The position numbers and the translations under genes are program-made. From NCBI RefSeq assembly GCF_004348985.1, contig NZ_SMKW01000033.1:1-64000 (forward strand): DNA of 64,000 nt, read 5' to 3'. The DNA comes from Saccharopolyspora elongata (GTDB taxonomy: Bacteria; Actinomycetota; Actinomycetes; Mycobacteriales; Pseudonocardiaceae). Shown in pieces: positions 47,199-53,945 of the stretch (position 1 is its first letter; each line of letters opens with the position of its first letter). A model generated the notes under the pieces. The model saw only the letters and a list, made by a program, of their open reading frames with translations. It did no database searches and was not told the DNA's origin.

Positions 47199-47734
47199 CT
47201 AGTAGGTCTTCAAGCCAAGGTTCTTCTGCAGTGCCCCTGCCTGCTCAGCAGTGGCGAGGACCATTGTGTCGTCGTAGATGCCGTGGTTCTCGCGTTTGAA
47301 GCTGACGCGGCGGAACGCGCGATGGCGTTGCAGGCTGCCGCCGGGTCGTAGTAGTCATCCGAGAGGTGTTCGGCCGGGATCGATACGAGCTGGCCGTTCC
47401 GTTCGAACTCCAGGACGTCGTAGCGGGATCCGTCGACGAATTCGCCTTCATGCAGCCGGACGCTGGTGACGGTGACTGCGCCGCGGGTGAGTGCGGCTGC
47501 CGCTTCCAGGAGGTCTTCGTAGCCTTCTTCCAGGTAGTCGATGTCTTCGGCGTGGACCGAGACCGCCACGTCGAAGGTTTCGAGGGCGCATGCGACGTTG
47601 TAGGGCGTCAGTTCGTCGTGCGCATAGTCGACGTATTCATCAAGGACGGTCTGCGCCTTTTCCTGCGGCACCATGCCGATCTCCTGAAGGACCATGACTA
47701 CACGTTCGTATGTCATCGATGAAGCGTTCGACAT
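47199..47734 (-). pseudogene. Frameshifted gene of unknown function
   Basis: The first ~140 codons read well (MTYERVVMVLQEIGMVPQEKAQTVLDEYVDYAHDELTPYNVACALETFDVAVSVHAEDIDYLEEGYEDLLEAAAALTRGAVTV...). After DPAAACNAIA the frame turns to low-complexity Ser/Thr/Ala. In the neighbouring frame the sequence continues sensibly as FRRVSFKRENHGIYDDTMVLATAEQ and ends in GLKTY-stop at 47199. One missing base near 47313-47322 (run cgcgc) explains this. Either real inactivation or a sequencing error. I do not recognise the family; it is acidic and cytosolic. It lies inside the first module between udgB-end repeats. Confidence 0.75.
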
Positions 47735-47746
47735 GGAGGCATCTTG

Positions 47747-47896
47747 TCAGCCGAGGGACTTCTTCGTGGCTGCATCCGAGAAATCGCCCCGCCGGCACGG
47801 GAAAACGTTCATCCCCCGGCGAGCTCGCCACGATCTCCTGCACACCCGGCAGATCCGGGTGTGCAGGTAGCCGCCCAGCCCATCCGGCTCGGTCAT
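47747..47896 (-). CDS. Short CxxC-containing ORF, probably a truncated remnant
   Basis: The 49 codons from ATG 47896 read MTEPDGLGGYLHTRICRVCRRSW..., and the same frame stays open upstream through VCTFCRLRHLGAEVDV, giving two CxxC pairs like a small zinc ribbon. The frame runs on into the udgB-end repeat at 48019, so the original start was probably lost at that junction. Too short for a firm family call. Confidence 0.4.
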   Translation of the reverse strand: MTEPDGLGGYLHTRICRVCRRSWRARRGMNVFPCRRGDFSDAATKKSLG

Positions 47897-48018
47897 CACA
47901 TCCACCTCGGCACCCAGGTGCCGCAGCCGGCAAAACGTACAGACTGGGGGCTCACCTGCGATGTTGCCGGATTTCCCCGGGCGAGCGAAGGCGGTGGCAG
48001 GACTTCCGTAAATCCGTT

Positions 48019-48104
48019 CACTTCAGCCAGCAGAACACTTTCACGGGAAAGCTCACGCCCGCGATGCTGCGGGACGTGCTGGAGCGGGCGAAGAAGCTGG
48101 CGGG
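48019..48104 (+). other. udgB 3'-end repeat, copy 2
   Basis: Aligns gap-free with 47031-47117; by hand I count about 11 mismatches in 87 positions. It could encode SQQNTFTGKLTPAMLRDVLERAKKL, but has no gene in front. The 17 bp just before it, TCCGTAAATCCGTTCAC (48005-48021), recurs with one change (TCCGTGAATCCGTTCAC) before copy 3 but is absent before copy 1, so the similarity with udgB begins abruptly. Confidence 0.85.
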
Positions 48105-48150
48105 GTATCTGACGCCTCACCGATGCGCTGCCGCGTCGAACCCTGATGGC

Positions 48151-48573
48151 CTAATTCGCGTACCAGGGATTCACGAGTTCGATGCCCGTCTCTTCGAAAT
48201 CCTTGGTATTGCGAGTGGCCAGTGTTGCCCGGCGTGCACGGCAGATCGCTGCGATTTGCGCATCAGCGGCGCTGATGGGGCGGCCGAGCCTCTCGCGTTC
48301 GCTGACCACGACGGCGTACTCGGCGGCAGCAGGCGCATCGAACGGCTCGACCCGCCCGTGGAAATCGTCGTTGATCAGCGCGTGAACTGCTGCGTTCAGC
48401 GACGTTTTCCGGTGTCCGTCGGGCAGTCGTGTCACGCCGTACAGCAGCTCGGCGGCAGTGATCGCTGTCGTTGCGACCTCTGCCGCAGGGAGCGAGTCAA
48501 GCCATGCCAGTACGTCGGCGTCTGGCGCTTGGCGAGTGACTTCTGACAGGACGTTGGTGTCGAGAATGATCAC
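48151..48573 (-). CDS. vapC: PIN-domain toxin (VapC/FitB type)
   Basis: A 140-residue PIN ribonuclease. MIILDTNVLSEV holds the first catalytic aspartate, AAELLYGVTRLPDG the conserved glutamate, and SAADAQIAAICRARRATLATRNTKDF the remaining acidic residues. It probably cleaves tRNA or rRNA when free of its antitoxin. Its start overlaps the antitoxin stop by 4 nt. It sits in the second module between udgB-end repeats. Confidence 0.92.
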   Translation of the reverse strand: MIILDTNVLSEVTRQAPDADVLAWLDSLPAAEVATTAITAAELLYGVTRLPDGHRKTSLNAAVHALINDDFHGRVEPFDAPAAAEYAVVVSERERLGRPISAADAQIAAICRARRATLATRNTKDFEETGIELVNPWYAN

Positions 48574-48815
48574 GAGTCGAAATCCGCCGCACGAGGAGGT
48601 TCGCTACGGGTGGGGAGTTCAAGTTCGGGCTCGCCGAGGCCAGCGAACCGGGCGTGGATGCGACTGCCCAGACCGCGGGAGGGCGGGGGCGGTGCCACGG
48701 CGGCTTGCAGGATCGCCCGGACCTCGGCTTCCATCGAGTGCCCGTGTTGCGCCGCTTGGACACGGAGTCGTGCGTGTGTCTCGTCGTCCAGACCGCGAAT
48801 CGTCAAGGTCGACAC
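48570..48815 (-). CDS. vapB: Antitoxin of the VapC/FitB toxin (FitA-like)
   Basis: An 81-residue Arc/ribbon-helix-helix protein: STLTIRGLDDETHARLRVQAAQHGHSMEAEVRAILQAAV is the FitA-type DNA-binding domain, followed by a Pro-rich linker and an acidic tail that should wrap the toxin. GTG 48815 follows a strong GGAGGAGG. An 8-bp palindrome TGCTAGCA (48853-48860), in the AT-richest part of the upstream region, is a candidate operator half-site. Confidence 0.9.
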   Translation of the reverse strand: MSTLTIRGLDDETHARLRVQAAQHGHSMEAEVRAILQAAVAPPPPSRGLGSRIHARFAGLGEPELELPTRSEPPRAADFDS

Positions 48816-48965
48816 GATGACTACCTCCTCCCAGTGCTGTCGTTGACTGCAATGCTAGCACTCGTGGGCGTCTCGGCGTACCTGCCACATCAAGGGTTTT
48901 GGCGGGGTTACGTGACCCGTTGCGGTTGATCCGGGCGCCATGGAGCGGCCTCTGGCATCACCAGA

Positions 48966-49205
48966 TCACTCGTCGTCCGGCTCCGGATCAGCGAAGAACT
49001 CAAGGTGAGAACACTTGCGACAACGGAATGCGGCAATCGGCAGCCGCCTCCTTCTCCGCAACTTGATCCCGCCGAACAGGGCGTGCTCCACAGGGCCCTC
49101 GACCCAGTGCGCCTGTCGATGCGATGCAACGTCCACGCTGTTCGGCAAGAAGCCTTGCTCCAGGTCGTTTGCCCCGCAGAAGGTGCATTTCAGATCCGTT
49201 GCCAT
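48966..49205 (-). CDS. Zinc-ribbon hypothetical protein
   Basis: A 79-residue protein with two CxxC knuckles, KCTFCGANDLEQGF near the start and FRCRKCSHLEFF near the end, flanking a basic middle (FGGIKLRRRRRLPIAA). Small zinc ribbons of this layout occur widely in actinobacteria without known function. ATG 49205 is taken from homology-like composition; the frame is open to 49244. It is the distal gene of the second udgB-repeat module, close to copy 3. Confidence 0.75.
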   Translation of the reverse strand: MATDLKCTFCGANDLEQGFLPNSVDVASHRQAHWVEGPVEHALFGGIKLRRRRRLPIAAFRCRKCSHLEFFADPEPDDE

Positions 49206-49288
49206 CCTGGAGAGGCTAGTGCCCGCCCGTACCACCCGGAGCATGAACGCCGCAATCGCGCGCTCGTCGGCGGATCCGTGAATCCGTT

Positions 49289-49376
49289 CACGTCAGCCAG
49301 CAGAACACCTTCACGGGAAGGCTGACCCCGGCGATGCTGCGCGGCGTTCTGGAGCACGCGAAGGAACTCGCGAGGG
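49289..49376 (+). other. udgB 3'-end repeat, copy 3
   Basis: A third, more diverged copy of the udgB gene end (CACGTCAGCCAGCAGAACAC is identical to copy 1 over its first 20 bp). It is preceded by the same 17-bp extension as copy 2. It may represent the displaced end of an ancestral udgB or the right end of the array. Confidence 0.82.
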
Positions 49377-49420
49377 TGGGGCGAGGTCCAGCATCTCCCA
49401 GGGCATAACGCTTGCCGTTA

Positions 49421-49437
49421 TTAACGTGCTACGTTAA
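49421..49437. promoter_or_regulatory. TTAACG-N5-CGTTAA operator of higBA
   Basis: A perfect dyad with 6-bp arms that ends 4 nt before the higB ATG. Its position over the start of transcription and translation, and the lack of a Shine-Dalgarno sequence, fit an autoregulatory HigA/HigBA operator on a leaderless or near-leaderless transcript. Confidence 0.75.
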
Positions 49438-49441
49438 GCTG

Positions 49442-49723
49442 ATGCTGCGATCTTTCGCTGACAAGGAGACCGAGCGTGTATGGCAACGGCGTCGTTCGCG
49501 GGTCCTCGACCCAAATGTCCAGCGGGCGGCTCTGCGCAAGCTCGCCATCCTTGACGCGGCGGAGACCGTGGAGGACCTGCGGGTCCCTCCGGGGAACCGG
49601 CTGGAGAAGCTGAATGGAGATCGAGCCGGTAAGTACAGCATTCGGATCAACCAGCAGTGGCGCATTTGCTTCGAGTGGACGCCGGCTGGTCCGGAGAACG
49701 TTGAGATCGTGGACTACCACTGA
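49442..49723 (+). CDS. higB: HigB/RelE-family mRNA interferase toxin
   Basis: A 93-residue toxin of the plasmid-maintenance killer group: MLRSFADKETERVWQRRRSRVLD, VQRAALRKLAILDAAETVEDLRVPPGNRLEKLNGDRAGKYSIRINQQWRICFEW, VEIVDYH. The conserved GKYSIRINQQWRICF strand and C-terminal DYH are family hallmarks. It would cleave mRNA on the ribosome. The toxin gene comes first, as is usual for higBA. ATG 49442 replaces an upstream in-frame start that would run through the operator. Confidence 0.94.
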   Translation: MLRSFADKETERVWQRRRSRVLDPNVQRAALRKLAILDAAETVEDLRVPPGNRLEKLNGDRAGKYSIRINQQWRICFEWTPAGPENVEIVDYH

Positions 49724-49734
49724 AGGGAACGAGG

Positions 49735-50034
49735 ATGTCTGACGAGTTCGTCATGCCTCCGGTTCACCCGGGGGAGGTCCTAGCTGAGGAGTACCTCGAA
49801 CCACTTGGTGTCACTCAACATCGACTGGCCGTCGCGATTGGGGTTCCGCCCCGTCGTATCAACGAGATCGTGCACGGCAAGCGTGGAATCTCGGCTGACA
49901 CCGCATTGCGGCTGGCGCGCTTCTTCGGTACGTCCGAGCGATTTTGGCTCAACCTCCAGTCGCGTTACGACCTGGAGCGGGAGAAGAATGCGCTCGCCGA
50001 CACGCTGGCTCGCATTCAGCCACTGTCTGCCTGA
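49735..50034 (+). CDS. higA: HigA antitoxin (XRE HTH)
   Basis: A 99-residue antitoxin with the HigA N-terminus PPVHPGEVLAEEYLEPLGVTQHRLAVAIGVPPRRINEIVHGKRGISADTALRLARFFGTSERFWLNLQSRYDLE. It binds HigB and represses the operon through the dyad at 49421. It starts 11 nt after higB, with GGGAACGAGG upstream. Confidence 0.94.
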   Translation: MSDEFVMPPVHPGEVLAEEYLEPLGVTQHRLAVAIGVPPRRINEIVHGKRGISADTALRLARFFGTSERFWLNLQSRYDLEREKNALADTLARIQPLSA

Positions 50035-50113
50035 CGTGAAGATGAGCCCGCCGCTGGCCGCGGGTCCGCCACGACCGGCGCTCTCCGCTCCGCCGCGTCG
50101 CTACCATCTGCCG

Positions 50114-50503
50114 ATGGTCCGCAGCAGGAAGAAGGCTCGACGCCTCGTGATCGATGACGTGACCTTCTTGTGGTCGGTGCGTCACCAGCACCACGTCGAG
50201 CAGGACCGGGGCCAGGTCTGCCGCGAGGTCCTCGCGATCGGCCGTGCCGGAGCGCCTGGGCGAGTCCGGATCGTCTTCCAGGGAGGCGCCGGGCGGCTGG
50301 TCCCCGATGGCCTGCTGCACTCCGGAGGCGTTGGCACCGGGGGAAGTTGGCTCAACCTGCACGAGCCGGGCACCGTGCGAGCCCTGCTCGACGAGGCTTT
50401 GGCCGGCGGGTGGGACCCGACCGATCCGTCGACCGAGCAGATCGACGGCTGGCTCCTGTTCGACGCGGTGTCTGCGCTCCGGAACGCGCCCCAGTCCGTC
50501 TGA
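50114..50503 (+). CDS. Hypothetical protein
   Basis: A 129-residue protein not assigned to a family. It begins MVRSRKKARRLVIDDVTFLWSVRHQH and has a beta-rich body with VRIVFQGGAGRLVPDG, GSWLNLHEPGTVRALLDEALAGGWDP and a helical end IDGWLLFDAVSALRNA. No signal or membrane segment. ATG 50114 is preferred; an ATG at 50043 would add a Pro-rich N-terminus. Similar uncharacterised proteins are common near TA modules and in accessory regions of actinomycetes (recollection, not checked). Confidence 0.65.
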   Translation: MVRSRKKARRLVIDDVTFLWSVRHQHHVEQDRGQVCREVLAIGRAGAPGRVRIVFQGGAGRLVPDGLLHSGGVGTGGSWLNLHEPGTVRALLDEALAGGWDPTDPSTEQIDGWLLFDAVSALRNAPQSV

Positions 50504-50581
50504 CCGTGCCCTGGCGAACGGTTCTGTGAAGACCTCGTTACGCGTCGAGGCCGGTCGGCCGGTTCCTGACAGCATGTCGGG

Positions 50582-51103
50582 ATGGCCGCGAAATTGGTGG
50601 TCCGGGACGCCGAAGCCGGTGACGCGGAAGCGATCGGCGAGCTGTTCCGGAGGTACGTCGAGACAACGGTGACGACTTTCGAGGAAGTGCCGCCGACGGC
50701 GCAGGACTGGCGGGGCAAGATCGGCGCGATAGCGCGAGACGGCTGGCCGTTCCTGGTGGCAACGCTGGAAGACGATCTGGTCGGTTACGCCTACGTGTCC
50801 CCGTGGCGACCCAAACCCGCCTACCGCCACACCGTCGAGAACACGATCTACCTGCACCCGGGCCACGTCGGGCGCGGCATCGGCCGCCACCTGCTCGGCG
50901 AACTCCTGCGGCGCGCGGCAGCGGCGGGCGCGCACCAGGTCATCGCGGTGATCGCGGATACCGGCAACCCGGCATCGGAGGCACTGCACCGCAAAGCGGG
51001 GTTCGAGGTCGTCGGGAAGCTGAACGAGGTCGGCCGCAAGAAGGGGAAGTGGATCGACACGACCCTGATGCAACTCGACCTGACGACCCAGAACGCCGGC
51101 TGA
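50582..51103 (+). CDS. GNAT acetyltransferase, phosphinothricin-acetyltransferase-like
   Basis: A 173-residue N-acetyltransferase. VVRDAEAGDAEAIGELFRRYVETTVTTFEEVPPT is the N-terminal element of the PAT/MddA group. The acetyl-CoA loop is YLHPGHVGRGIGRHLLGELL, and NPASEALHRKAGFEVVGKLNEVGRKKGKWIDTTLMQ completes the fold. Substrates of relatives are phosphinothricin or methionine sulfone/sulfoximine; the true one here is not known. Confidence 0.9.
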   Translation: MAAKLVVRDAEAGDAEAIGELFRRYVETTVTTFEEVPPTAQDWRGKIGAIARDGWPFLVATLEDDLVGYAYVSPWRPKPAYRHTVENTIYLHPGHVGRGIGRHLLGELLRRAAAAGAHQVIAVIADTGNPASEALHRKAGFEVVGKLNEVGRKKGKWIDTTLMQLDLTTQNAG

Positions 51104-51202
51104 CCGGCTTCCGGAGGCGTTCCGGTGACTCGAACGGGTGGACCTCCATTCAGTCATCGCCGCAGGTGGATATGCGTTTACCACTGGCGGTAGCATTGCT
51201 GC

Positions 51203-51592
51203 ATGAATGCCGTGCCGCATGAGCCTGCAGGTGGGCTTCCGGGTAGAGATGCCGACTTCGCCGAGCGGTTGGCCTGGCTGTTGAGCCAGTACCGCGAACT
51301 CGACTCGAGAACGGCTGGGCCCGAAGGTGCTCCGGATCTCGACTCCGCGCGCAACGTGCGGTCGCTCGGGCGGGCTCGCAAGGTCAGCGTGTCCATGCCG
51401 GAGGACCTGACCTCGGCCGTCCAGCATCGGGTGGGGCGGGGAGCGTTCAGCCAGTACGTCACCGACGCGGTAGCCAAGCAGCTCGAGCTCGATCTCGTGG
51501 CCGAACTCGCCGAGCTGCTCGAGGCGGAGCACGGGCCGGTGCCGGAGGAGTACTTGGCGGAGGCAGGGGCGGCATGGCCGGACGCCGAGTAG
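51203..51592 (+). CDS. Antitoxin of a PIN-domain TA system
   Basis: A 129-residue antitoxin-like protein. The N-terminal ~50 residues are polar. RKVSVSMPEDLTSAVQHRVGRGAFSQYVTDAVAKQLELDLVAELAELLEAEHGPVPEEYL is an RHH-type module plus acidic helix typical of antitoxins paired with PIN toxins. It overlaps the toxin gene by 19 nt. A TAGCAT -10-like element (51191-51196) ends 6 nt before the ATG, and no Shine-Dalgarno is present, so a leaderless transcript is likely. A TACC-N6-GGTA dyad overlaps this promoter. Confidence 0.82.
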   Translation: MNAVPHEPAGGLPGRDADFAERLAWLLSQYRELDSRTAGPEGAPDLDSARNVRSLGRARKVSVSMPEDLTSAVQHRVGRGAFSQYVTDAVAKQLELDLVAELAELLEAEHGPVPEEYLAEAGAAWPDAE

Positions 51593-52008
51593 CCGCAGGC
51601 GGGGCGCTCGTTCTCGACAGCGAGGGCCTGTCGAAGCTCGCCACCGGGGATGGCCGTGCCCGCGCGTACCTCGAGACTGCGCGGCTTCGGCGCTCCAGGG
51701 TTGTGGTCAGTGCGATCACGCTGACCGAGGTGCTTCGCGGCTGCGCGCGAGATGCCCTGGTGCACCGCGTGCTGTCCCGGGTCTCGGTCGTTCCCGTGAC
51801 GCCCGAACTCGCCCGCGCCGCCGGAGAACTCCTTGGTACGACTGGATTGTCGGGGCATCGCTGCGCGATCGATGCGGTGGTGGCCGCCACCGCGATGGAG
51901 CTCGCGCGGCCGGTGGTGCTGCTGACGAGCGATCCCGACGGTCTGAGCAAGCTCGTCGAAGAGCCTGCGCGCCCGAAGCCTGAGCGGGTGGTCGTGGTGC
52001 ACGTGTGA
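51574..52008 (+). CDS. PIN-domain toxin
   Basis: A 144-residue PIN nuclease-like protein: ALVLDSEGLSKLATGDGRARAYLETARLRRSRVVVSAITLTEVLRGCARDALVHRVLSRV..., with CAIDAVVAATAMELARPVVLLTSDPDGLSKL at the end. The first acidic residue (LDSE), the glutamate in TLTEVLRG and the C-terminal Asp cluster (IDAVVAA, SDPDGL) are retained. Translated from within the antitoxin gene. Third TA pair within 4 kb. Confidence 0.86.
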   Translation: MAGRRVAAGGALVLDSEGLSKLATGDGRARAYLETARLRRSRVVVSAITLTEVLRGCARDALVHRVLSRVSVVPVTPELARAAGELLGTTGLSGHRCAIDAVVAATAMELARPVVLLTSDPDGLSKLVEEPARPKPERVVVVHV

Positions 52009-52302
52009 GCTCGGGCCGTGGTCGGAGCTCGTACGTTCGGTCCGGTGGGGGCGATCTTCCCGGAAGAATTTTCGCGGGCGTGGGCATCGGCGCTCAAGAT
52101 TCGGTAGGGTGGCCTGAACCAGCCTCCATGACACCTCGGTGATGTCAGTCTGACGTCACCCGCCGCCGCCCCTGCGGTGCGCGTACGCAGCGCGTTTGTT
52201 CGTGCACAACGCGTTGACCGTGATCGATGCCACCCGCGACTGGCGTCACATTAAGGGGGGTCGGCGCAGCGCGAATACGGTCAGTGGTGCGACCATGAAG
52301 GC

Positions 52303-53625
52303 ATGGCTGGTAAATCCGATCCCACGCGGATTCTCATCCTCGGCGGCGGTTACGTCGGCATGTACACGGCACTTCAGCTGCAGAAGAAGCTGGGTCGCCG
52401 CGAGGCCTCCGTGACGGTCGTCGATCCTCAGCCGCACATGACCTACCAGCCCTTCCTCCCGGAAGCGGCCGCGGGTTCGGTCGAACCCCGGCACGTGGTA
52501 GCGCCACTGCGACGAGTGTTGAAGCGGTGCCATGTGGTCACCGCCGCTGTCACCGAGATCAAGCACGACGAGAAGGTCGTGACGGTCGAGAACCCGCAGA
52601 CCGGTTCCGAGGACATCGCCTACGACGTGCTGGTCGTGGCGCTCGGTTCGGTTTCGCGGCTGCTGCCGATCCCCGGCCTCGCCGAGGAGGGCATCTCGCT
52701 GAAGACCGTTGGCGAAGCCACCTACCTGCGCAACCACGTGCTGGGCAAGATGGACGCCGCGGCCAACACCGACGACCCCGAGCTGCGCAACCGGCTGCTG
52801 ACGTTCACCTTCGTCGGCGGCGGCTTCGCAGGCGTCGAGGCGCTGGCGGAGCTGGAGGACATGGCCCGCTACGCCACGCGCTACTACGACAACATCAAGC
52901 CCGACGACATGTCCTGGGCGCTCGTCGAGGCCGCCGGCCGGGTGATGCCCGAGGTCAGCGAGAAGATGGGCGTCTACGTCGTCAAGGCCCTCGAAGAGCG
53001 CGGCATCAAGGTCTACCTGAACACCTTCCTGAAGTCCGTCGAGGGCGGCCACGCGATGCTCTCCGACGGCACGGAGTTCGACACCGACACCCTGGTGTGG
53101 AACGCGGGTGTGAAGGCCAACCCGGTGCTGAAGAACAGCGACCTGCCGCTGGACGAGCGCGGCCGGGTCAAGGCCACCGCGCACCTGCAGGTCGAGGGTC
53201 TGCCCGGCGTGTGGGCGGCCGGTGACTGCGCTGCGGTCCCGGACCTGTCCAAGACCGAGGAGAACCCCGGCGCCACCTGCGCGCCTTCCGCGCAGCACGC
53301 GGTGCGGCAGGCCAACCAGCTGGCCAAGAACATGCTGGCCTCGCTGCGCGGCAAGTCGACCAAGGAGTACCGCCACGCCTACGCCGGCTCGGTCGCCGGC
53401 ATGGGGCTGTACAAGGGCGTCGCCGACGTCTACGGCTTCAAGGCCAAGGGCTTCATCGCGTGGTTCATGCACCGCTCGTACCACGTGAGCCGGATGCCCA
53501 CGTTCAACCGCAAGCTGCGCATCATCATCGACTGGACGCTGGCGTTCCTGTTCAAGCGCGAAGTCGTGTCGATGGGTCAGATCGAGAACCCGCGGGCCGC
53601 GTTCGAGCGGGCCGCCGAGAGCTGA
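52303..53625 (+). CDS. ndh: Type II NADH dehydrogenase (NDH-2)
   Basis: A 440-residue single-subunit FAD enzyme passing electrons from NADH to menaquinone without proton pumping. RILILGGGYVGMYTALQLQKKL is the FAD Rossmann motif; FTFVGGGFAGVEALAELEDMA is the NADH motif; GLPGVWAAGDCAAVPD is the C-terminal FAD contact. The C-terminal amphipathic helices (GFIAWFMHRSYHVSRMP) fit membrane attachment. The 294-bp upstream gap contains a TGACGTCA palindrome (52151-52158) and presumably the promoter. A terminator follows at 53660. Confidence 0.95.
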   Translation: MAGKSDPTRILILGGGYVGMYTALQLQKKLGRREASVTVVDPQPHMTYQPFLPEAAAGSVEPRHVVAPLRRVLKRCHVVTAAVTEIKHDEKVVTVENPQTGSEDIAYDVLVVALGSVSRLLPIPGLAEEGISLKTVGEATYLRNHVLGKMDAAANTDDPELRNRLLTFTFVGGGFAGVEALAELEDMARYATRYYDNIKPDDMSWALVEAAGRVMPEVSEKMGVYVVKALEERGIKVYLNTFLKSVEGGHAMLSDGTEFDTDTLVWNAGVKANPVLKNSDLPLDERGRVKATAHLQVEGLPGVWAAGDCAAVPDLSKTEENPGATCAPSAQHAVRQANQLAKNMLASLRGKSTKEYRHAYAGSVAGMGLYKGVADVYGFKAKGFIAWFMHRSYHVSRMPTFNRKLRIIIDWTLAFLFKREVVSMGQIENPRAAFERAAES

Positions 53626-53659
53626 CCGGCGCCGAAGGACCGGGCACTCGCAGCTACGG

Positions 53660-53687
53660 GGCCGCGTGCCGGAATGGGCACGCGGCC
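53660..53687 (+). terminator. Intrinsic terminator of ndh
   Basis: GGCCGCGTGCC (53660-53670) pairs perfectly with 53677-53687 around ggaatg and is followed by TTCTCGT. It lies 35 nt after the ndh stop. Confidence 0.9.
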
Positions 53688-53793
53688 TTCTCGTCCCCGA
53701 CGCCGTGCTCCGTGCGGGCTATCTGGAGGGCGGCTAACCTTGACAATCCGTAGCGGGAAATCGAAGACTATAGCGAGTTCGTCACCTGAAAGG

Positions 53794-53943
53794 ATGCGTC
53801 ACACGGGGGAAGGGGTGAATCCCTTGACGCTGAAAGAACTTGCCGCCCTACTGCGGAGCGGTGCTGTTGAGGAAGGTCCGCTCGCAGACTTCGCGGAGGA
53901 CTACCAGGAAGCAGCTCGGGTCTTCTGGAAGAAGGACGACTGA
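53794..53943 (+). CDS. Short peptide, candidate RiPP precursor for the adjacent ATP-grasp
   Basis: Encodes 49 residues from ATG 53794 (AAGG upstream) or 42 from GTG 53815 (GGGGGA 5-6 nt upstream). The C-terminal part is LTLKELAALLRSGAVEEGPLADFAEDYQEAARVFWKKDD in pieces: a helical Leu-rich first half, then an acidic second half ending in KKDD. It stops 2 nt before the ATP-grasp gene. MvdD-like ATP-grasp ligases make ester or amide crosslinks between Asp/Glu and Ser/Thr/Lys of a small precursor, so this peptide is the natural substrate candidate (inference). It could instead be an unrelated small regulator. Confidence 0.6.
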   Translation: MRHTGEGVNPLTLKELAALLRSGAVEEGPLADFAEDYQEAARVFWKKDD

Positions 53944-53945
53944 GC

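Noticed and set aside
50043-50113. Upstream extension of the 50114 gene from ATG 50043
   Set aside because: It would add a Pro/Ala-rich stretch without similarity to coding sequence, and no ribosome site is evident there.
52151-52158. TGACGTCA palindrome upstream of ndh as a specific operator
   Set aside because: An isolated 8-bp palindrome in a GC-rich genome is expected by chance; no second site or matching regulator nearby.
53740-53774. TTGACA with a downstream TATAGC as promoter of the short peptide gene
   Set aside because: The spacing is about 23 bp, too long for a normal sigma-70-type promoter.
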